Shown: positions 29,275 to 38,794 of the stretch, one piece after another
Layout of the letters: every line of letters starts with the position of its first letter
How positions within the stretch are numbered: the stretch's first letter is position 1
Assembly (NCBI GenBank): GCA_022820665.1
Contig: JAJEFB010000023.1
Location: forward strand, 22,653 to 86,652
Source of the DNA: Anaerolineae bacterium
GTDB taxonomy: Bacteria > Chloroflexota > Anaerolineae > Aggregatilineales > Phototrophicaceae
DNA: 64,000 nucleotides
Direction: 5' to 3'
The notes under the pieces: model-generated
Told to the model about the DNA's origin: nothing
Seen by the model: only the letters and a program-made list of their open reading frames with translations
Databases searched by the model: none
Translations under genes and position numbers: made by a program

Positions 29275-30239
29275 GCTTGGGCCAACCCGGCTTCATCAAG
29301 CTCGCCGTTTTTCGGCTTCTTGCCGGTAAAGGGAATTTCGCCTTTTTCCCAGGCAACCAGAAGCGGCACCGCCGTGAAGATCGACGAATAGGTCCCCGAT
29401 AGCAGACCGATAAACAAAATCGCGATGAATTGCTTGACGGTTTCGCCGCCAAATAGCAAGATCGCGATCATGATAAAAAATGCGTTCAGTTGTGTGGCGA
29501 GTGAACGATGAATGGTCTCCCAAATGCTGCGATTGACGATCGTCTCGAACGGCTCGCCCAGATGCTTCGGGATGTTTTCGCGAATGCGGTCAAAAACGAC
29601 GATCGAGTCCTGCACCGAGAAGCCCACAACGGTCAACACAGCTGTCAAAAACAAGGCATCGATTTCCCAGCCCAGCAATAGCCCAAAGAGCGACATCACG
29701 CCCATCACCACCAGAATGTCGTGGATCATGGCCGCGATGGCGCAGACCCCGTACCGTATAGCATTGGGAACCTGCCGAAAGGCGATCACGATGAAGCCGG
29801 TAATCACCAAAGCGCCGACAGCCACTGCAGCCAGGGCGGAACGAGTGACCTCTTGACCGATGGTCGCGGAAACGGTTTCGGCGCGGAAGCTGTCCCGGTC
29901 AATCGGAGAAATCGACCCCAGACGAAGCAGGATGTCGTTTGTCACCTCTACGTCGTGGAAACCGGCGCGCACAGACCAGCGATAATCGCTCGCCGCGCCG
30001 ATCCGCTGTATGATGATGTTCTCGTCGCCGACAGCGCCAAATACTTGACGGATGCCGTCTTCAGTCGCGCCGGCATCCTGGAACTTCAATTCATAGATGC
30101 TGCCGCCGACAAAGTCGATGCTCAGGCGGAATGGCGAGCCGGTCGTAACTGTCGACACGAGCATGACCAGCAGACCAGGCACGATGACCAGGGCGGATAG
30201 CAGGAAGAACCAGCGACGCTTCTCGACAATCTTGAACAT
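29262..30239 (-). CDS. secF: Protein translocase subunit SecF
   Basis: A 325-residue membrane protein with six helices, partner of SecD in the proton-driven pulling of secreted proteins through SecYEG. It has the first helix, then the periplasmic domain with FRLSIDFVGGSIYELKF, and the conserved membrane block SVQDSIVVFDRIREN. The C-terminal tail is short and charged (KKPKNGELDEAGLAQATSG). It follows secD by 11 bases and is the last gene of the yajC-secD-secF operon. Confidence 0.95.
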   Translation of the reverse strand: MFKIVEKRRWFFLLSALVIVPGLLVMLVSTVTTGSPFRLSIDFVGGSIYELKFQDAGATEDGIRQVFGAVGDENIIIQRIGAASDYRWSVRAGFHDVEVTNDILLRLGSISPIDRDSFRAETVSATIGQEVTRSALAAVAVGALVITGFIVIAFRQVPNAIRYGVCAIAAMIHDILVVMGVMSLFGLLLGWEIDALFLTAVLTVVGFSVQDSIVVFDRIRENIPKHLGEPFETIVNRSIWETIHRSLATQLNAFFIMIAILLFGGETVKQFIAILFIGLLSGTYSSIFTAVPLLVAWEKGEIPFTGKKPKNGELDEAGLAQATSG

Positions 30240-30250
30240 TTCGGCTCTCC

Positions 30251-31738
30251 CTATACGCCAAGCAGCGCGCGATTGCGATCAATGGTGTTACGGAATATGC
30301 TGACGAGAATATACAGAAAAGTGCGCGTCACGATGACCGCGGTGAACAGATTCAAGACCAAACCTATCGCCAGCGTCACGGCGAAGCCGGCTACGATGCT
30401 GGCGCCGGGCGTCTGCCCGAACATGAAGAGAATCCCGCAAATGATGATCGTCGAGAGATTGGAATCGCGAATGGATGTCCAGGCGCGGTCGAATCCCGCC
30501 TTCAGGGCATCTTCCAGCGCGAGGCCCGCGCGCAATTCCTCTTTGATCCGTTCGAATATCAGAATATTGCCGTCGACAGCCGTACCGATCGATATCAGAA
30601 AGCCTGTGATCGCGGGCAAGGTCAACGTCACCGGCAAGAGCTTGAAGACCGCGATATTCAAGAAAATGAATACGATCAGCGCCAAATCCGCCGCAAGGCC
30701 GGGCAGGCGGTAGTAAATGAGCATAAAGGCGAGCACCACAAGGACGCCCACGACGCCAGCTTGAACGCTGAGCCGCACCGATTCTTGTCCGAGCGTCGCG
30801 CCGACTTCCTGCGTACTCTCAATACGGAGAGGTATGGGCAAAGCGCCCGATCGCAATTGCAAAGCCAAGGTGTTTGCTTCCTGTTCGGTAAATTGACCGG
30901 AAATGACCCCGCCGGTCGACAATTGCGCTTGAATGGTGGGCGCGGACAGCACTTCGCCGTCCAGGACAATTGCCATCGGTTGCCCGATGCGCTCCCCGGT
31001 GAAGCTCCCAAATACACTCTGGAAGTCTTCCTTGATCTCGAAATTGATCAGCCATTGGGGATTTCCCGTACCTTGCGCGGGAGCCAATACGGCGCTCGCC
31101 GCCTGCAGGCCCGCGCCGGTCATCACTGTGCGGAAGGGCAACCCATTGACCGGATGCGCCAGCCGCCCGGCAAGCGGATCGTCTTCGCCACTGAGCTCTC
31201 CGCGCAGCGCGATTTGTTCGCTGGTGACGATTTCCCGGCCGATCAGATCCGGCACCTGGTTGGACAAGCCGCCGAAGTCAACAAACTCCAACAGCGCGGT
31301 TTGCTGGATTGTGGCGATCGCTTGTTCGGGATCGCGAACGCCGGGCAATTCAACCAGTATGCGATCGCGACCTTGCACTTGCACGGTCGCTTCGGTCAGT
31401 CCCAGCGCGTTTACGCGGCGCGAGACATTATTGGCGGTTTCCGCAAGCTCTTCCCGGTCAAAATTCTGTATCGGGATATCCGCCTGCAAAAGCACCCGTA
31501 AACCCCCGACCAGATCCAAACCAAGACTCTGCGTGATGTTCAGCACGAATTCATTCTCGCCATCGCCGTTGGCGTCAATTTCGAGATTCTCGCTGCAACG
31601 AAGGGACTCGATTTCCTGCGCCGTAGCTTTTGAACAGGCTTCGGTCTGCACACCCTTGAACTCGGGAGGACTGGCAACCCAAATGCAGAGTAGGCTCAGC
31701 GCAAGAATAAACATCAGCCATCGAACATGACTGCTCAT
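30251..31738 (-). CDS. secD: Protein translocase subunit SecD
   Basis: A 495-residue membrane protein with one N-terminal helix, a large outer domain and five C-terminal helices. Characteristic motifs are SLGLDLVGGLRVLL after the first helix, the P1 domain with VNALGLTEATVQVQGRDRI and VELPGV, and the membrane block TAVDGNILIFERIKEE with the proton-pathway Asp. It works with SecF and YajC to complete protein secretion. Spacing of 30 bases to yajC and 11 to secF indicates an operon. Confidence 0.96.
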   Translation of the reverse strand: MSSHVRWLMFILALSLLCIWVASPPEFKGVQTEACSKATAQEIESLRCSENLEIDANGDGENEFVLNITQSLGLDLVGGLRVLLQADIPIQNFDREELAETANNVSRRVNALGLTEATVQVQGRDRILVELPGVRDPEQAIATIQQTALLEFVDFGGLSNQVPDLIGREIVTSEQIALRGELSGEDDPLAGRLAHPVNGLPFRTVMTGAGLQAASAVLAPAQGTGNPQWLINFEIKEDFQSVFGSFTGERIGQPMAIVLDGEVLSAPTIQAQLSTGGVISGQFTEQEANTLALQLRSGALPIPLRIESTQEVGATLGQESVRLSVQAGVVGVLVVLAFMLIYYRLPGLAADLALIVFIFLNIAVFKLLPVTLTLPAITGFLISIGTAVDGNILIFERIKEELRAGLALEDALKAGFDRAWTSIRDSNLSTIIICGILFMFGQTPGASIVAGFAVTLAIGLVLNLFTAVIVTRTFLYILVSIFRNTIDRNRALLGV

Positions 31739-31768
31739 AGGTGGGACCTTTCGTGTATTGGGTCTCTG

Positions 31769-32101
31769 TCAGGTTGTTCCACGTTCTGCCCGCTGCTCGC
31801 TCAATCCCATATTTGCGTTTCGGGCGATTTCTTGTGAATCATAGACCTGTTGCAACGCTGCCGTCAGCAGCTTGATAGTTACGCCGTCAGCGATCTCCAC
31901 GAAGGAGATGCCGGAATCAACATCAATATCCACAATTTTGCCGACGATGCCGCCGTAAGTGACGATCTCATCGCCGACGTGCAAGGACCGCACGACTTTC
32001 TGTTTGTGCTTGAAAGCGCGCTGCTTTGGGAAGATGAACATGGCCCAGTAAGCGCCCAAAGCGAGCGACAGAATGGCGAATACCAGCACGAATTCCAACA
32101 T
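31769..32101 (-). CDS. yajC: Preprotein translocase subunit YajC
   Basis: A 110-residue single-helix membrane protein. The helix at about 2-22 is followed by the standard YajC domain: PKQRAFKHKQKVVRSLHVGDEIVTYGGIVGKIVDID. It associates with SecDF. A TATAAT -10 box for this leftward operon lies at 32133-32138 (complement strand), about 30 bases before the ATG, though its -35 box is weak. Confidence 0.95.
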   Translation of the reverse strand: MLEFVLVFAILSLALGAYWAMFIFPKQRAFKHKQKVVRSLHVGDEIVTYGGIVGKIVDIDVDSGISFVEIADGVTIKLLTAALQQVYDSQEIARNANMGLSEQRAERGTT

Positions 32102-32187
32102 AGACAGTTTCCTGATCGCTATGAACCGCGCAATTATATAGGCGCATACGACCTTAAGCCAGTGTAATCGACAGGTCCAAGGTTTGC

Positions 32188-32216
32188 TTGACCATTTCTC
32201 AAAACGAAACTACAAT
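32188..32216 (+). promoter_or_regulatory. Sigma-70 promoter for the secreted CARDB-like protein
   Basis: TTGACC at 32188-32193 and TACAAT at 32211-32216 separated by 17 bases. A transcription start near 32223 excludes the upstream TTG start codon that lies inside the -35 box and supports the ATG at 32257. Confidence 0.7.
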
Positions 32217-32256
32217 ACGCAGGTGGGATTGTTGTCGATTGGTTAGGCAAACTACT

Positions 32257-34113
32257 ATGCTAAGACGGTTGAAGAATGCGCGTTACGGCATCTTTTTTCT
32301 GGCGCTTTTGCTCCTGTTGGTATCCCAGCCAGCTACGGCCGGAGACACGATCATCAGCAACAACTCCGGCGCTGGCAACCAAGTTTTTATCATCGAAGAC
32401 GAACCTTCATTGGTGATAAATGGCTTTGATCTGGCGCCTCTGGGTCTTGGCTTTCCCATTGCGCTTGACGCGGTCACTATATTCGTAAATCGCGCCGTCC
32501 CAGGCGTCGCGGTGGATCTGCTCATATATCAAGACGCGAATGGCGGCTCGCCCGTTGACGCGACGCTGATTCACCGACAGCCGGTGGCGATCAATGGATC
32601 CGGCGCCAATCGGATCCTTCTGGAACAAGCGGCGATTGTGACGGAACCGGTGATCTGGGTCGGTTTCTACTTGCCGGTCGGTTTCCGTTTTAACGCCGAC
32701 GCCTCCGGTTCATCCGTGCTCACATATTGGGCTTGGACGCCGGGCGGCTCTTTTGATGTCAACGCCTTGTCAAGCGCGCAGGTCTTGGGACCTGCCGACG
32801 GCAGCGAGCCCGTTGGCATCAACATGGAAGGCATCGCGCGGATCACCGCTGAACTGCGTACGCCGTTTTATGAAGAGACGACAAACGCTGTTCTTGTCGG
32901 CAAGCAATTTGTAGACGACTCCGACCAAGACACATCCATTCTGCAAACCTATCCCTATTGCGGTGATCTGTTTTATGATTCCGAAGACATCGACATCTCC
33001 GGGGAGGGCGCTTTTACAATTACCTGCGGCGTCAACAGAGAGTTCGAAGCGCCGACAAATGTCGCGCAGCCATCCGGCGAGTTGCTCGATGTACAGCGCG
33101 CTGGCCATCTCTACAAGTTGGTGGCGAATATACCGCAGGAGTTGCATGTTCACGGCGCCATCGGCACCTTGCCGGTGCCGGTAACGCACTGTATGCGTAT
33201 TCAAGCCATTGATCTGGAGCAAGCCATCATCGCCGAAGCGCGCGATATACCGGAGCGCTGGTATGTATTGCCTTCCGTCCGCTTTGGAGACTTGGTCTGC
33301 GTCGAAGTCACGCATGCCAGCTACTTGTCTTATTTCTTGCCGCGCACAGACGACTCGCCGCAGAATGTGAACCTCGTACTTGGTTGGTCGCGCATCAATC
33401 CTCATCCGCTTGAATGCGGCATTTTAACCGGATTTAAGATACCGGTGGTCAATACCGGTCAGAGCTGGTTCGATACGCCTTCTTCGGATGTCAAAGTGAT
33501 CGTCGAGAATATCCATATAGGAACCGGAACAGTTACCGGAGCGATGGAACTGAAAGTGCCGACATCCAAACTGGGACCGGGCCACCGTCAATTGCTCGAG
33601 ATAGGTCCGATGATCGTGGACCAATATGTTCATGAGCTTCACCGCCTGCAGATACGGCTTGACTTCGACGAAAAAGTGGAAGAGACCAACGAATTCGACA
33701 ATATCTGGTTCAGTGAATATGTCTTGCAGTGGGCCGGGGGCAGCCAACGCTGCTACGATAGAGCCTGGCATACACAGACGCCGTATCCGAGCACCTCTTT
33801 GGATTATTGCTTCATCGGCAGGCCATATAAAAGCGGCGGTGGCAAGATTTTGATTCCCTACTCGCCCGCCTGCGATATTGAATTTCGCTCTGGACATGTC
33901 GAGGCGCGTCCTGGTGCTGAAGAGCCGCGGCAGTTCAAGAGAGGGGATTGTCACATTGCGATTAGTATCAAGGTGGTCGGTCAGAGCGCCAAGATCCTCT
34001 ATCGCAAGATTGATGTGCCGGATTCGGATCCGCCATGCCCTGGCGGCAGCAGCGTACGAGACTACATCGATAGAGACAATGTTGTTTTGGTCATTGATGT
34101 CGACGGCGCCTGA
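32257..34113 (+). CDS. Secreted protein with a CARDB-like domain, function unknown
   Basis: I do not recognise a full-length family. From the ATG at 32257 the product is 618 residues with a signal peptide (RYGIFFLALLLLLVSQPATAG, cleavage after Ala expected). The open frame extends further upstream to a TTG at 32188, but that codon is inside a strong promoter. The mature protein is beta-rich. A segment at roughly 400-500 resembles CARDB adhesion-type modules, ending in EKVEETNEFDNIWFSEY, close to the V-E-x-NE-x-N pattern. Several Cys residues (CGDLFYDSEDIDISGEGAF region and C-terminal GDCH, PPCPGG) may form disulfides. It heads an envelope block with NERD-like, GT39 and LysM genes. Confidence 0.7.
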   Translation: MLRRLKNARYGIFFLALLLLLVSQPATAGDTIISNNSGAGNQVFIIEDEPSLVINGFDLAPLGLGFPIALDAVTIFVNRAVPGVAVDLLIYQDANGGSPVDATLIHRQPVAINGSGANRILLEQAAIVTEPVIWVGFYLPVGFRFNADASGSSVLTYWAWTPGGSFDVNALSSAQVLGPADGSEPVGINMEGIARITAELRTPFYEETTNAVLVGKQFVDDSDQDTSILQTYPYCGDLFYDSEDIDISGEGAFTITCGVNREFEAPTNVAQPSGELLDVQRAGHLYKLVANIPQELHVHGAIGTLPVPVTHCMRIQAIDLEQAIIAEARDIPERWYVLPSVRFGDLVCVEVTHASYLSYFLPRTDDSPQNVNLVLGWSRINPHPLECGILTGFKIPVVNTGQSWFDTPSSDVKVIVENIHIGTGTVTGAMELKVPTSKLGPGHRQLLEIGPMIVDQYVHELHRLQIRLDFDEKVEETNEFDNIWFSEYVLQWAGGSQRCYDRAWHTQTPYPSTSLDYCFIGRPYKSGGGKILIPYSPACDIEFRSGHVEARPGAEEPRQFKRGDCHIAISIKVVGQSAKILYRKIDVPDSDPPCPGGSSVRDYIDRDNVVLVIDVDGA

Positions 34114-34176
34114 GCGGGCTAATGGAGACAAAACCAGGGCTGGGAAATCGCGCAAACTGGAGTTTGGGGTAGCCTT

Positions 34177-34938
34177 ATGCGGGTCGTCACAAATAAAAAA
34201 CTGGCTCGCCGCAATCGCAAGTTGACCAATTACCTTTTCTTTGGCACGTTCGGCGCGCTAATTCTGAGCTTCTTCGTGATCAACGCTTCACTGTTCACCG
34301 GTGACATTCCCGATTCGCTGGGCGTGATCGCGCAGTCTGCCATGTTGCCTATCGCCTTCATCCTGACGGTCCTTTCAGTGCGCATGACAAATCTATGGGC
34401 GCGCGTTCCGCGCCCGGAGAAGGCGATCGAGGACGGCTTGAAGGGCTTGAGCAACAAGAGTGTCTTGTACAACTATTATCATTTTCCGGCGCGCCACGTT
34501 CTGATTTGCCCTCAAGGCGTGTACGCGATTGTCACGCGCTGGCACGATCAGGAATATACCTTCCGCGATGGCAAGTTCCGCAGTCATCGCAATGTTCTCA
34601 GCAAGTTCCTTTCACTGTTCCGGCTGGATGGCGTTGGCAAGCCTCTTCGCGATGCCGAGATTGCTCGTCAAGACGTACAACGGTCCATTGATGAAATCGC
34701 TCCCGATGTCGAGGTGCAACCGCTCGTGGTCTTTGTCGACCCGTCGGCCAAAATAAACTTCGAAGACGAGTTGGATACGCCCGTTCTTTTCGCTGATACG
34801 AGATTGTCCCCCAACTTGAAGGACTTCATGCGCGATGCCAAACGCCGAATATCGGAAGAAGCCGGCGACGCAAAAAACGCCAACTTAATGCCGCTTTCTG
34901 ACGAACAGATCGAAGCTTTCGAAAAAGCGACAATCTGA
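34177..34938 (+). CDS. Membrane protein with a NERD-like domain
   Basis: A 253-residue protein with two N-terminal membrane helices (about 20-40 and 50-68) and a cytoplasmic domain. The stretch FPARHVLICPQGVYAIVTRW resembles the core of nuclease-related NERD domains (pattern HVLI-P-GV-VIE-K). The usual acidic/lysine pair of the nuclease core is not seen, as Val-Thr-Arg replaces Glu-x-Lys, so nuclease activity is doubtful. The later VVFVDPSAKINFEDELDTPVLF also fits the family. The GT39 gene starts 6 bases after its stop, so the two are almost certainly co-transcribed. Confidence 0.6.
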   Translation: MRVVTNKKLARRNRKLTNYLFFGTFGALILSFFVINASLFTGDIPDSLGVIAQSAMLPIAFILTVLSVRMTNLWARVPRPEKAIEDGLKGLSNKSVLYNYYHFPARHVLICPQGVYAIVTRWHDQEYTFRDGKFRSHRNVLSKFLSLFRLDGVGKPLRDAEIARQDVQRSIDEIAPDVEVQPLVVFVDPSAKINFEDELDTPVLFADTRLSPNLKDFMRDAKRRISEEAGDAKNANLMPLSDEQIEAFEKATI

Positions 34939-34944
34939 GCCCGC

Positions 34945-36837
34945 ATGGCGCGACCCATAGGCACGGCAATTCTAATACTGATTATCTGGCTCGGCTTTGC
35001 CCTGCGCTTACACGAACTGGCTGCAGTGCCGCTGCGCGGCGACGAAGCTTTCAGCGCGCTGAACTGGGCAGGCATTCCCTTGCATCAGTCCCTGACCGAG
35101 ATCGCAACGCTCGAGCCGCATCCTCCGCTGACCTACGTATTGTTTCGGCTTTGGGGGCTTCTCATCGGTGGAATCGACAGTCCCTTTGCCTTGCGCCTGC
35201 TCCCGGTCTTTGGCAATCTGATCGGCGTCTCTGGGGCTTACGCCTTGGCCTCCCGCCTATCCGGAAAGCGAATCAGCGGCATTGCCGCTGCGTTAATCTG
35301 GGCAACTCATCCCTACGAAATCTGGCATAGCCAGGACTTTCGCAACTATGCTCTCTGGGCCGGCTTAAGCGTGACGAGCTTGTGGCTGGGTCTGCGCCTG
35401 ATTGATCGGCCGGCTATGAGAAATTGGCTGCTCCATGCCCTGATGGCCATCACCAGCGCGCTGATATTCTACACCGAAGTGTTCATGTCGATTGCCTTGG
35501 TACTTGTTGCCATTTGCTGTAAGAAAGGCGATCGGCGATTCTTCGCGAGATTTATCTCCTTGCAGGGCACCGTGGTCTTGATGCCGCTGGTGGCTTTCCT
35601 CGTTCTGCAAACCGGGCTTTTAGCCTCGGGCGCATATCCCGGCAACCTTGATTCGCTATATGTTCCTGACTTCTTGTTCCGGTTCCCGCCGGTCTTGACC
35701 CTGGGAGAAACCGCGCCGGGATCGTCACTCTGGTTGTGGATCGTCCTCGCGCTTGCGCTTGGCTTGTTCGCGTTCATTGTTGCCAGAGGCTCAAGGCGCG
35801 AGATTACGTATATCGGGGCTATCGTTCTCGTTCCATTCTTGCTGCTTGGCGTCCTTTCTTTGCGCGTGAACATTTTCCATCCGCGTTACGTATTGGCGAC
35901 GGTACCGGGCTTTGTACTGCTGATCTCCCTGGGCAGCGCTCGTTTGGCTGTCTGGATAGCCAAGGCTGCTGGATTGCGGCAAGGCTACGTAATGCCGCTG
36001 CTCTTGGCGCCCTGGATTGTTCTTTCAGTTCTGTCGCTTCACACCTACCATAACGACCCGGCATTCCGCAAATCACCCGCCTGGGACGAGCTGGGCGACT
36101 TTCTCAACAACAGAGTGACTATCGACGATCTGGTCATTCAGCTAAGCGCGGACCCCGCCTTTGGCTACTATTACCGCGGCTCAGCCGAAGACCGCGCGCT
36201 GCCGTCCGGGCCCCTGCAATCCGCAAGCAGCATCATCGACGCATTGGAGGCGGCACGGGCGAACTACGACAGCATTTATGTCGTTTCAAATGCGATACCG
36301 TCATGGCGGAACGCGCGCGTCGTCGAGGATTGGATGCGGGAAAATATGCAACCGGTCACGCTCAGCGACGCCTCTGGATTGGCCATTCGTCAATACATGG
36401 AATGGACCGTTTTGGCGGCGGACGCCATACCGCTGGCAAGCTTTGGGGGCGTGGTTGACTTGCTTGACTACCGATTTTTCGACGATCCACTGCCAACCGG
36501 CGAGTTGCTGCTGCGCGTTTATTGGCGGTCCCTGGCAATCACCGGAAACTCGCTCAAGTCATTTGCGCATGTCTATGGAGACGCGAATCCGGAAACGGGC
36601 GCGGTTCTTTGGGCGCAAGACGACCAGTTCCCACAATCCGGGCGCATCGACAGCAGATCCTGGGCGCCAGCCAAGGTTTTCCGAGATGTCTACTACTTGC
36701 CAGCCGAGCCCTTGCAAGATGGCAGCTATGAATTGCGCCTCGGCTGGTATGAACCTGTGAGTGGCGATCGACTGCTCACAGATGTCGGATGGGACAGTTT
36801 CTTGCTTCAAAACTTCGACTATCCGCCGAAGCCCTGA
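34945..36837 (+). CDS. Glycosyltransferase family 39 (PMT/ArnT-type) membrane protein
   Basis: A 630-residue multi-pass enzyme of the GT-C superfamily, which moves a sugar from a polyprenyl phosphate donor to a lipid, glycan or protein on the outer face of the membrane. The first outer loop has the catalytic RGDEAFSA with D33 and E34. About ten helices follow up to residue 370, and a soluble outer domain of about 250 residues closes the protein. The long soluble tail is common in Chloroflexota homologues. With the LysM proteins nearby, decoration of the envelope is a sensible guess; donor and acceptor are unknown. Confidence 0.82.
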   Translation: MARPIGTAILILIIWLGFALRLHELAAVPLRGDEAFSALNWAGIPLHQSLTEIATLEPHPPLTYVLFRLWGLLIGGIDSPFALRLLPVFGNLIGVSGAYALASRLSGKRISGIAAALIWATHPYEIWHSQDFRNYALWAGLSVTSLWLGLRLIDRPAMRNWLLHALMAITSALIFYTEVFMSIALVLVAICCKKGDRRFFARFISLQGTVVLMPLVAFLVLQTGLLASGAYPGNLDSLYVPDFLFRFPPVLTLGETAPGSSLWLWIVLALALGLFAFIVARGSRREITYIGAIVLVPFLLLGVLSLRVNIFHPRYVLATVPGFVLLISLGSARLAVWIAKAAGLRQGYVMPLLLAPWIVLSVLSLHTYHNDPAFRKSPAWDELGDFLNNRVTIDDLVIQLSADPAFGYYYRGSAEDRALPSGPLQSASSIIDALEAARANYDSIYVVSNAIPSWRNARVVEDWMRENMQPVTLSDASGLAIRQYMEWTVLAADAIPLASFGGVVDLLDYRFFDDPLPTGELLLRVYWRSLAITGNSLKSFAHVYGDANPETGAVLWAQDDQFPQSGRIDSRSWAPAKVFRDVYYLPAEPLQDGSYELRLGWYEPVSGDRLLTDVGWDSFLLQNFDYPPKP

Positions 36838-36986
36838 CGTTAGACCTACAAGGCTGCCAAGTCTGTAGATTTGGTCAATCGCTCCCTGTAGTATGTCAGT
36901 TGAAGAATGGAAGTCGAAATGCGGGCTGGACGTTTCGCGTAAAGACCCGCGCTTACAAAAGTCTCGCCCGCGAACGGATCTTTAGC

Positions 36987-38558
36987 ATGCGGTTACAGGA
37001 GCTGATCATCCGCACCTGTCTGGGAATGGCAATTGCCATGGTTTTCGGCTTGGCAGCGGAGGCTCGGATGGAGGATCCCGGTTCAGGCTTCAAGGACCCG
37101 GTGACTGGGGAGTTGGCAGTCAGCATCGAGCGCTATACCGTTCGCCCGAACGACACCTTGTATGCCATCGCAAAGCGCTTCAACACCAGCGTGAGGGCTC
37201 TTCAGTCGCTGAACGGATTGAGAGGCGCTCATTTGCTTTTCGCGGGCGATGCGCTTCTCCTGCCGCGGCTTGATAAGACCGAATTTGTTGCTTACCTGGT
37301 AAAACCCGGTGACTCCTTATTCCAAATCGCCCGACGTTTCGATACGACGGTCGAGGCTTTGCAATCGCTAAACGGAATCGGCGACCGCAACCATATCCTA
37401 TCGGGTCAAACGATCCTTTTGCCCCAAAGCCGGATTATGCGCGATTTCGCTTACGGAATCACGCTATTCCCGGATCTTGAAAGTACGCCGGACATCTTGC
37501 GCTGGGTCAAAGAGCTTGGCGTCAATTGGGCCAAGATCGAAGTCAACTGGGCTGACCTGGAACCGACCGCAACCGATTTCGCCTTTGACAGTTTGGATGC
37601 CCTAATCGCGGGCTTGGACCAGCTTGGGATTCAAATTCTGCTAAATGTATATGGGGCGCCGCAATGGTCTCGCAGCTCATATACTCGGCAATTGAACAGT
37701 TTGCTGCGCGCCAATTCGGGACCCCCGGAGAACCTGGAGACTTTCGCTACTTTCATGAGCGTATTGGCGGGGCGCTACGCAGGCATTATCGATGCTTACG
37801 AGATCTGGAAATCGCCCAATCTCTTGAAATACTGGACCGCGCCAGTCTACGAACAACTGCCAACAATGGGCGCCTCAGGGGACTACGGTTTCCCGGACAA
37901 GATAAAAATCGGGGCTGCCTATTACGTGGATCTGCTGAAGATCGCCTATGAGGCCATCAAATCGGTCGACAGCGGCGCGCTTGTGATCACCGCGGGTCTG
38001 GCGCCTGTTGGATTTACCGACAATTACAACGCTGTAGAAACTGGCGAGTTTTTAGGGGATATGATCCGTGAAGGCGCGACAGACTACAGCGATGGTATCG
38101 GCGCGCTATTTGGCGCGTCGGCGGTCCCTCCGACATTATTCTGCTGCGAACAGCCGCCGGGCGTGGATACGCACTACGAATCGCATTTACAGTATTTTAC
38201 CGAGATTCTCTATCTGTATCGCGATATTCTCAGCCGCAAGGCATCCGATGACATCCCGATCTACATTACGCAGGTGGGCTGGGGGACAACCGAGGGCTCT
38301 AATCTGGCGATTCCAGCGAGCGGTCTCGAGTGGCTCAGGTACACGGACCAGGGCGAACAGGCGCTTTACGTCGCTCAAGCCTACGATATTGCCTACAGGC
38401 TCAATTACATTGAGGGAATGTTCTTGTACAACCTTAATGGTTGCGCGGTGGGCGACAGCGAAGCCTGTTTCTTCAGTCTTGTTGACGCCGCCGGGGTGGA
38501 CAGACCCGCCTTGCAATCTTTCGCGGAAACAGAGAAAGCCGCGACCTACACGACTTGA
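36987..38558 (+). CDS. Secreted protein with two LysM domains and a glycosidase-like TIM barrel lacking catalytic Glu residues
   Basis: From the ATG at 36987 the product has 523 residues: a signal peptide (about 1-27), two LysM peptidoglycan-binding domains at about 50-93 and 103-146, and a clan-A glycosidase-like barrel from about 155 to the end. The frame extends upstream into the GT39 gene, but the signal sequence fixes the start. In active relatives the acid/base Glu lies in W-N-E-P-N; here W274 is followed by K-S276-P-N. The nucleophile strand usually ends T-E-x-GW; here it reads ITQVGWGT with Q429. It is therefore predicted to bind rather than cleave glycans. Confidence 0.8.
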   Translation: MRLQELIIRTCLGMAIAMVFGLAAEARMEDPGSGFKDPVTGELAVSIERYTVRPNDTLYAIAKRFNTSVRALQSLNGLRGAHLLFAGDALLLPRLDKTEFVAYLVKPGDSLFQIARRFDTTVEALQSLNGIGDRNHILSGQTILLPQSRIMRDFAYGITLFPDLESTPDILRWVKELGVNWAKIEVNWADLEPTATDFAFDSLDALIAGLDQLGIQILLNVYGAPQWSRSSYTRQLNSLLRANSGPPENLETFATFMSVLAGRYAGIIDAYEIWKSPNLLKYWTAPVYEQLPTMGASGDYGFPDKIKIGAAYYVDLLKIAYEAIKSVDSGALVITAGLAPVGFTDNYNAVETGEFLGDMIREGATDYSDGIGALFGASAVPPTLFCCEQPPGVDTHYESHLQYFTEILYLYRDILSRKASDDIPIYITQVGWGTTEGSNLAIPASGLEWLRYTDQGEQALYVAQAYDIAYRLNYIEGMFLYNLNGCAVGDSEACFFSLVDAAGVDRPALQSFAETEKAATYTT

Positions 38559-38597
38559 TCCCTACAGGTTATATCTGAAAATCTAGGGGCGGCTGAC

Positions 38598-38692
38598 GGC
38601 CAGTGTCGAAGGGCTGTGTCCACGCGCCCTGCGCGACCCTACGAGTCGCCCAAAACATACCCCTTTGTGCCCTCTGCGCCTCTGTGTCGAAT
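38598..38692. repeat. Interspersed repeat family C, copy 1
   Basis: Contains CAGTGTCGAAGGGCTGTGTC, then CACGCGCCCTGCGCGACCCT and CCTCTGCGCCTCTGTG. Similar strings recur at 44618-44802 and, in part, at 46793-46813. It fills most of the gap between two convergent LysM genes. No gene is seen there. Confidence 0.65.
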
Positions 38693-38794
38693 CCCCCACA
38701 ATGCCTTGGGAGCCCCCCGGCCGGGAAACGGCGCTAATCGCCCGGATGACTCTGTCGCACGTCTAACTTGAAATTACTTGCTTCATGTACCTTC

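Noticed and set aside
34177..34938. A defence nuclease based on the NERD-like segment.
   Set aside because: The catalytic Glu-x-Lys is not present and the neighbours are envelope genes, not defence genes.
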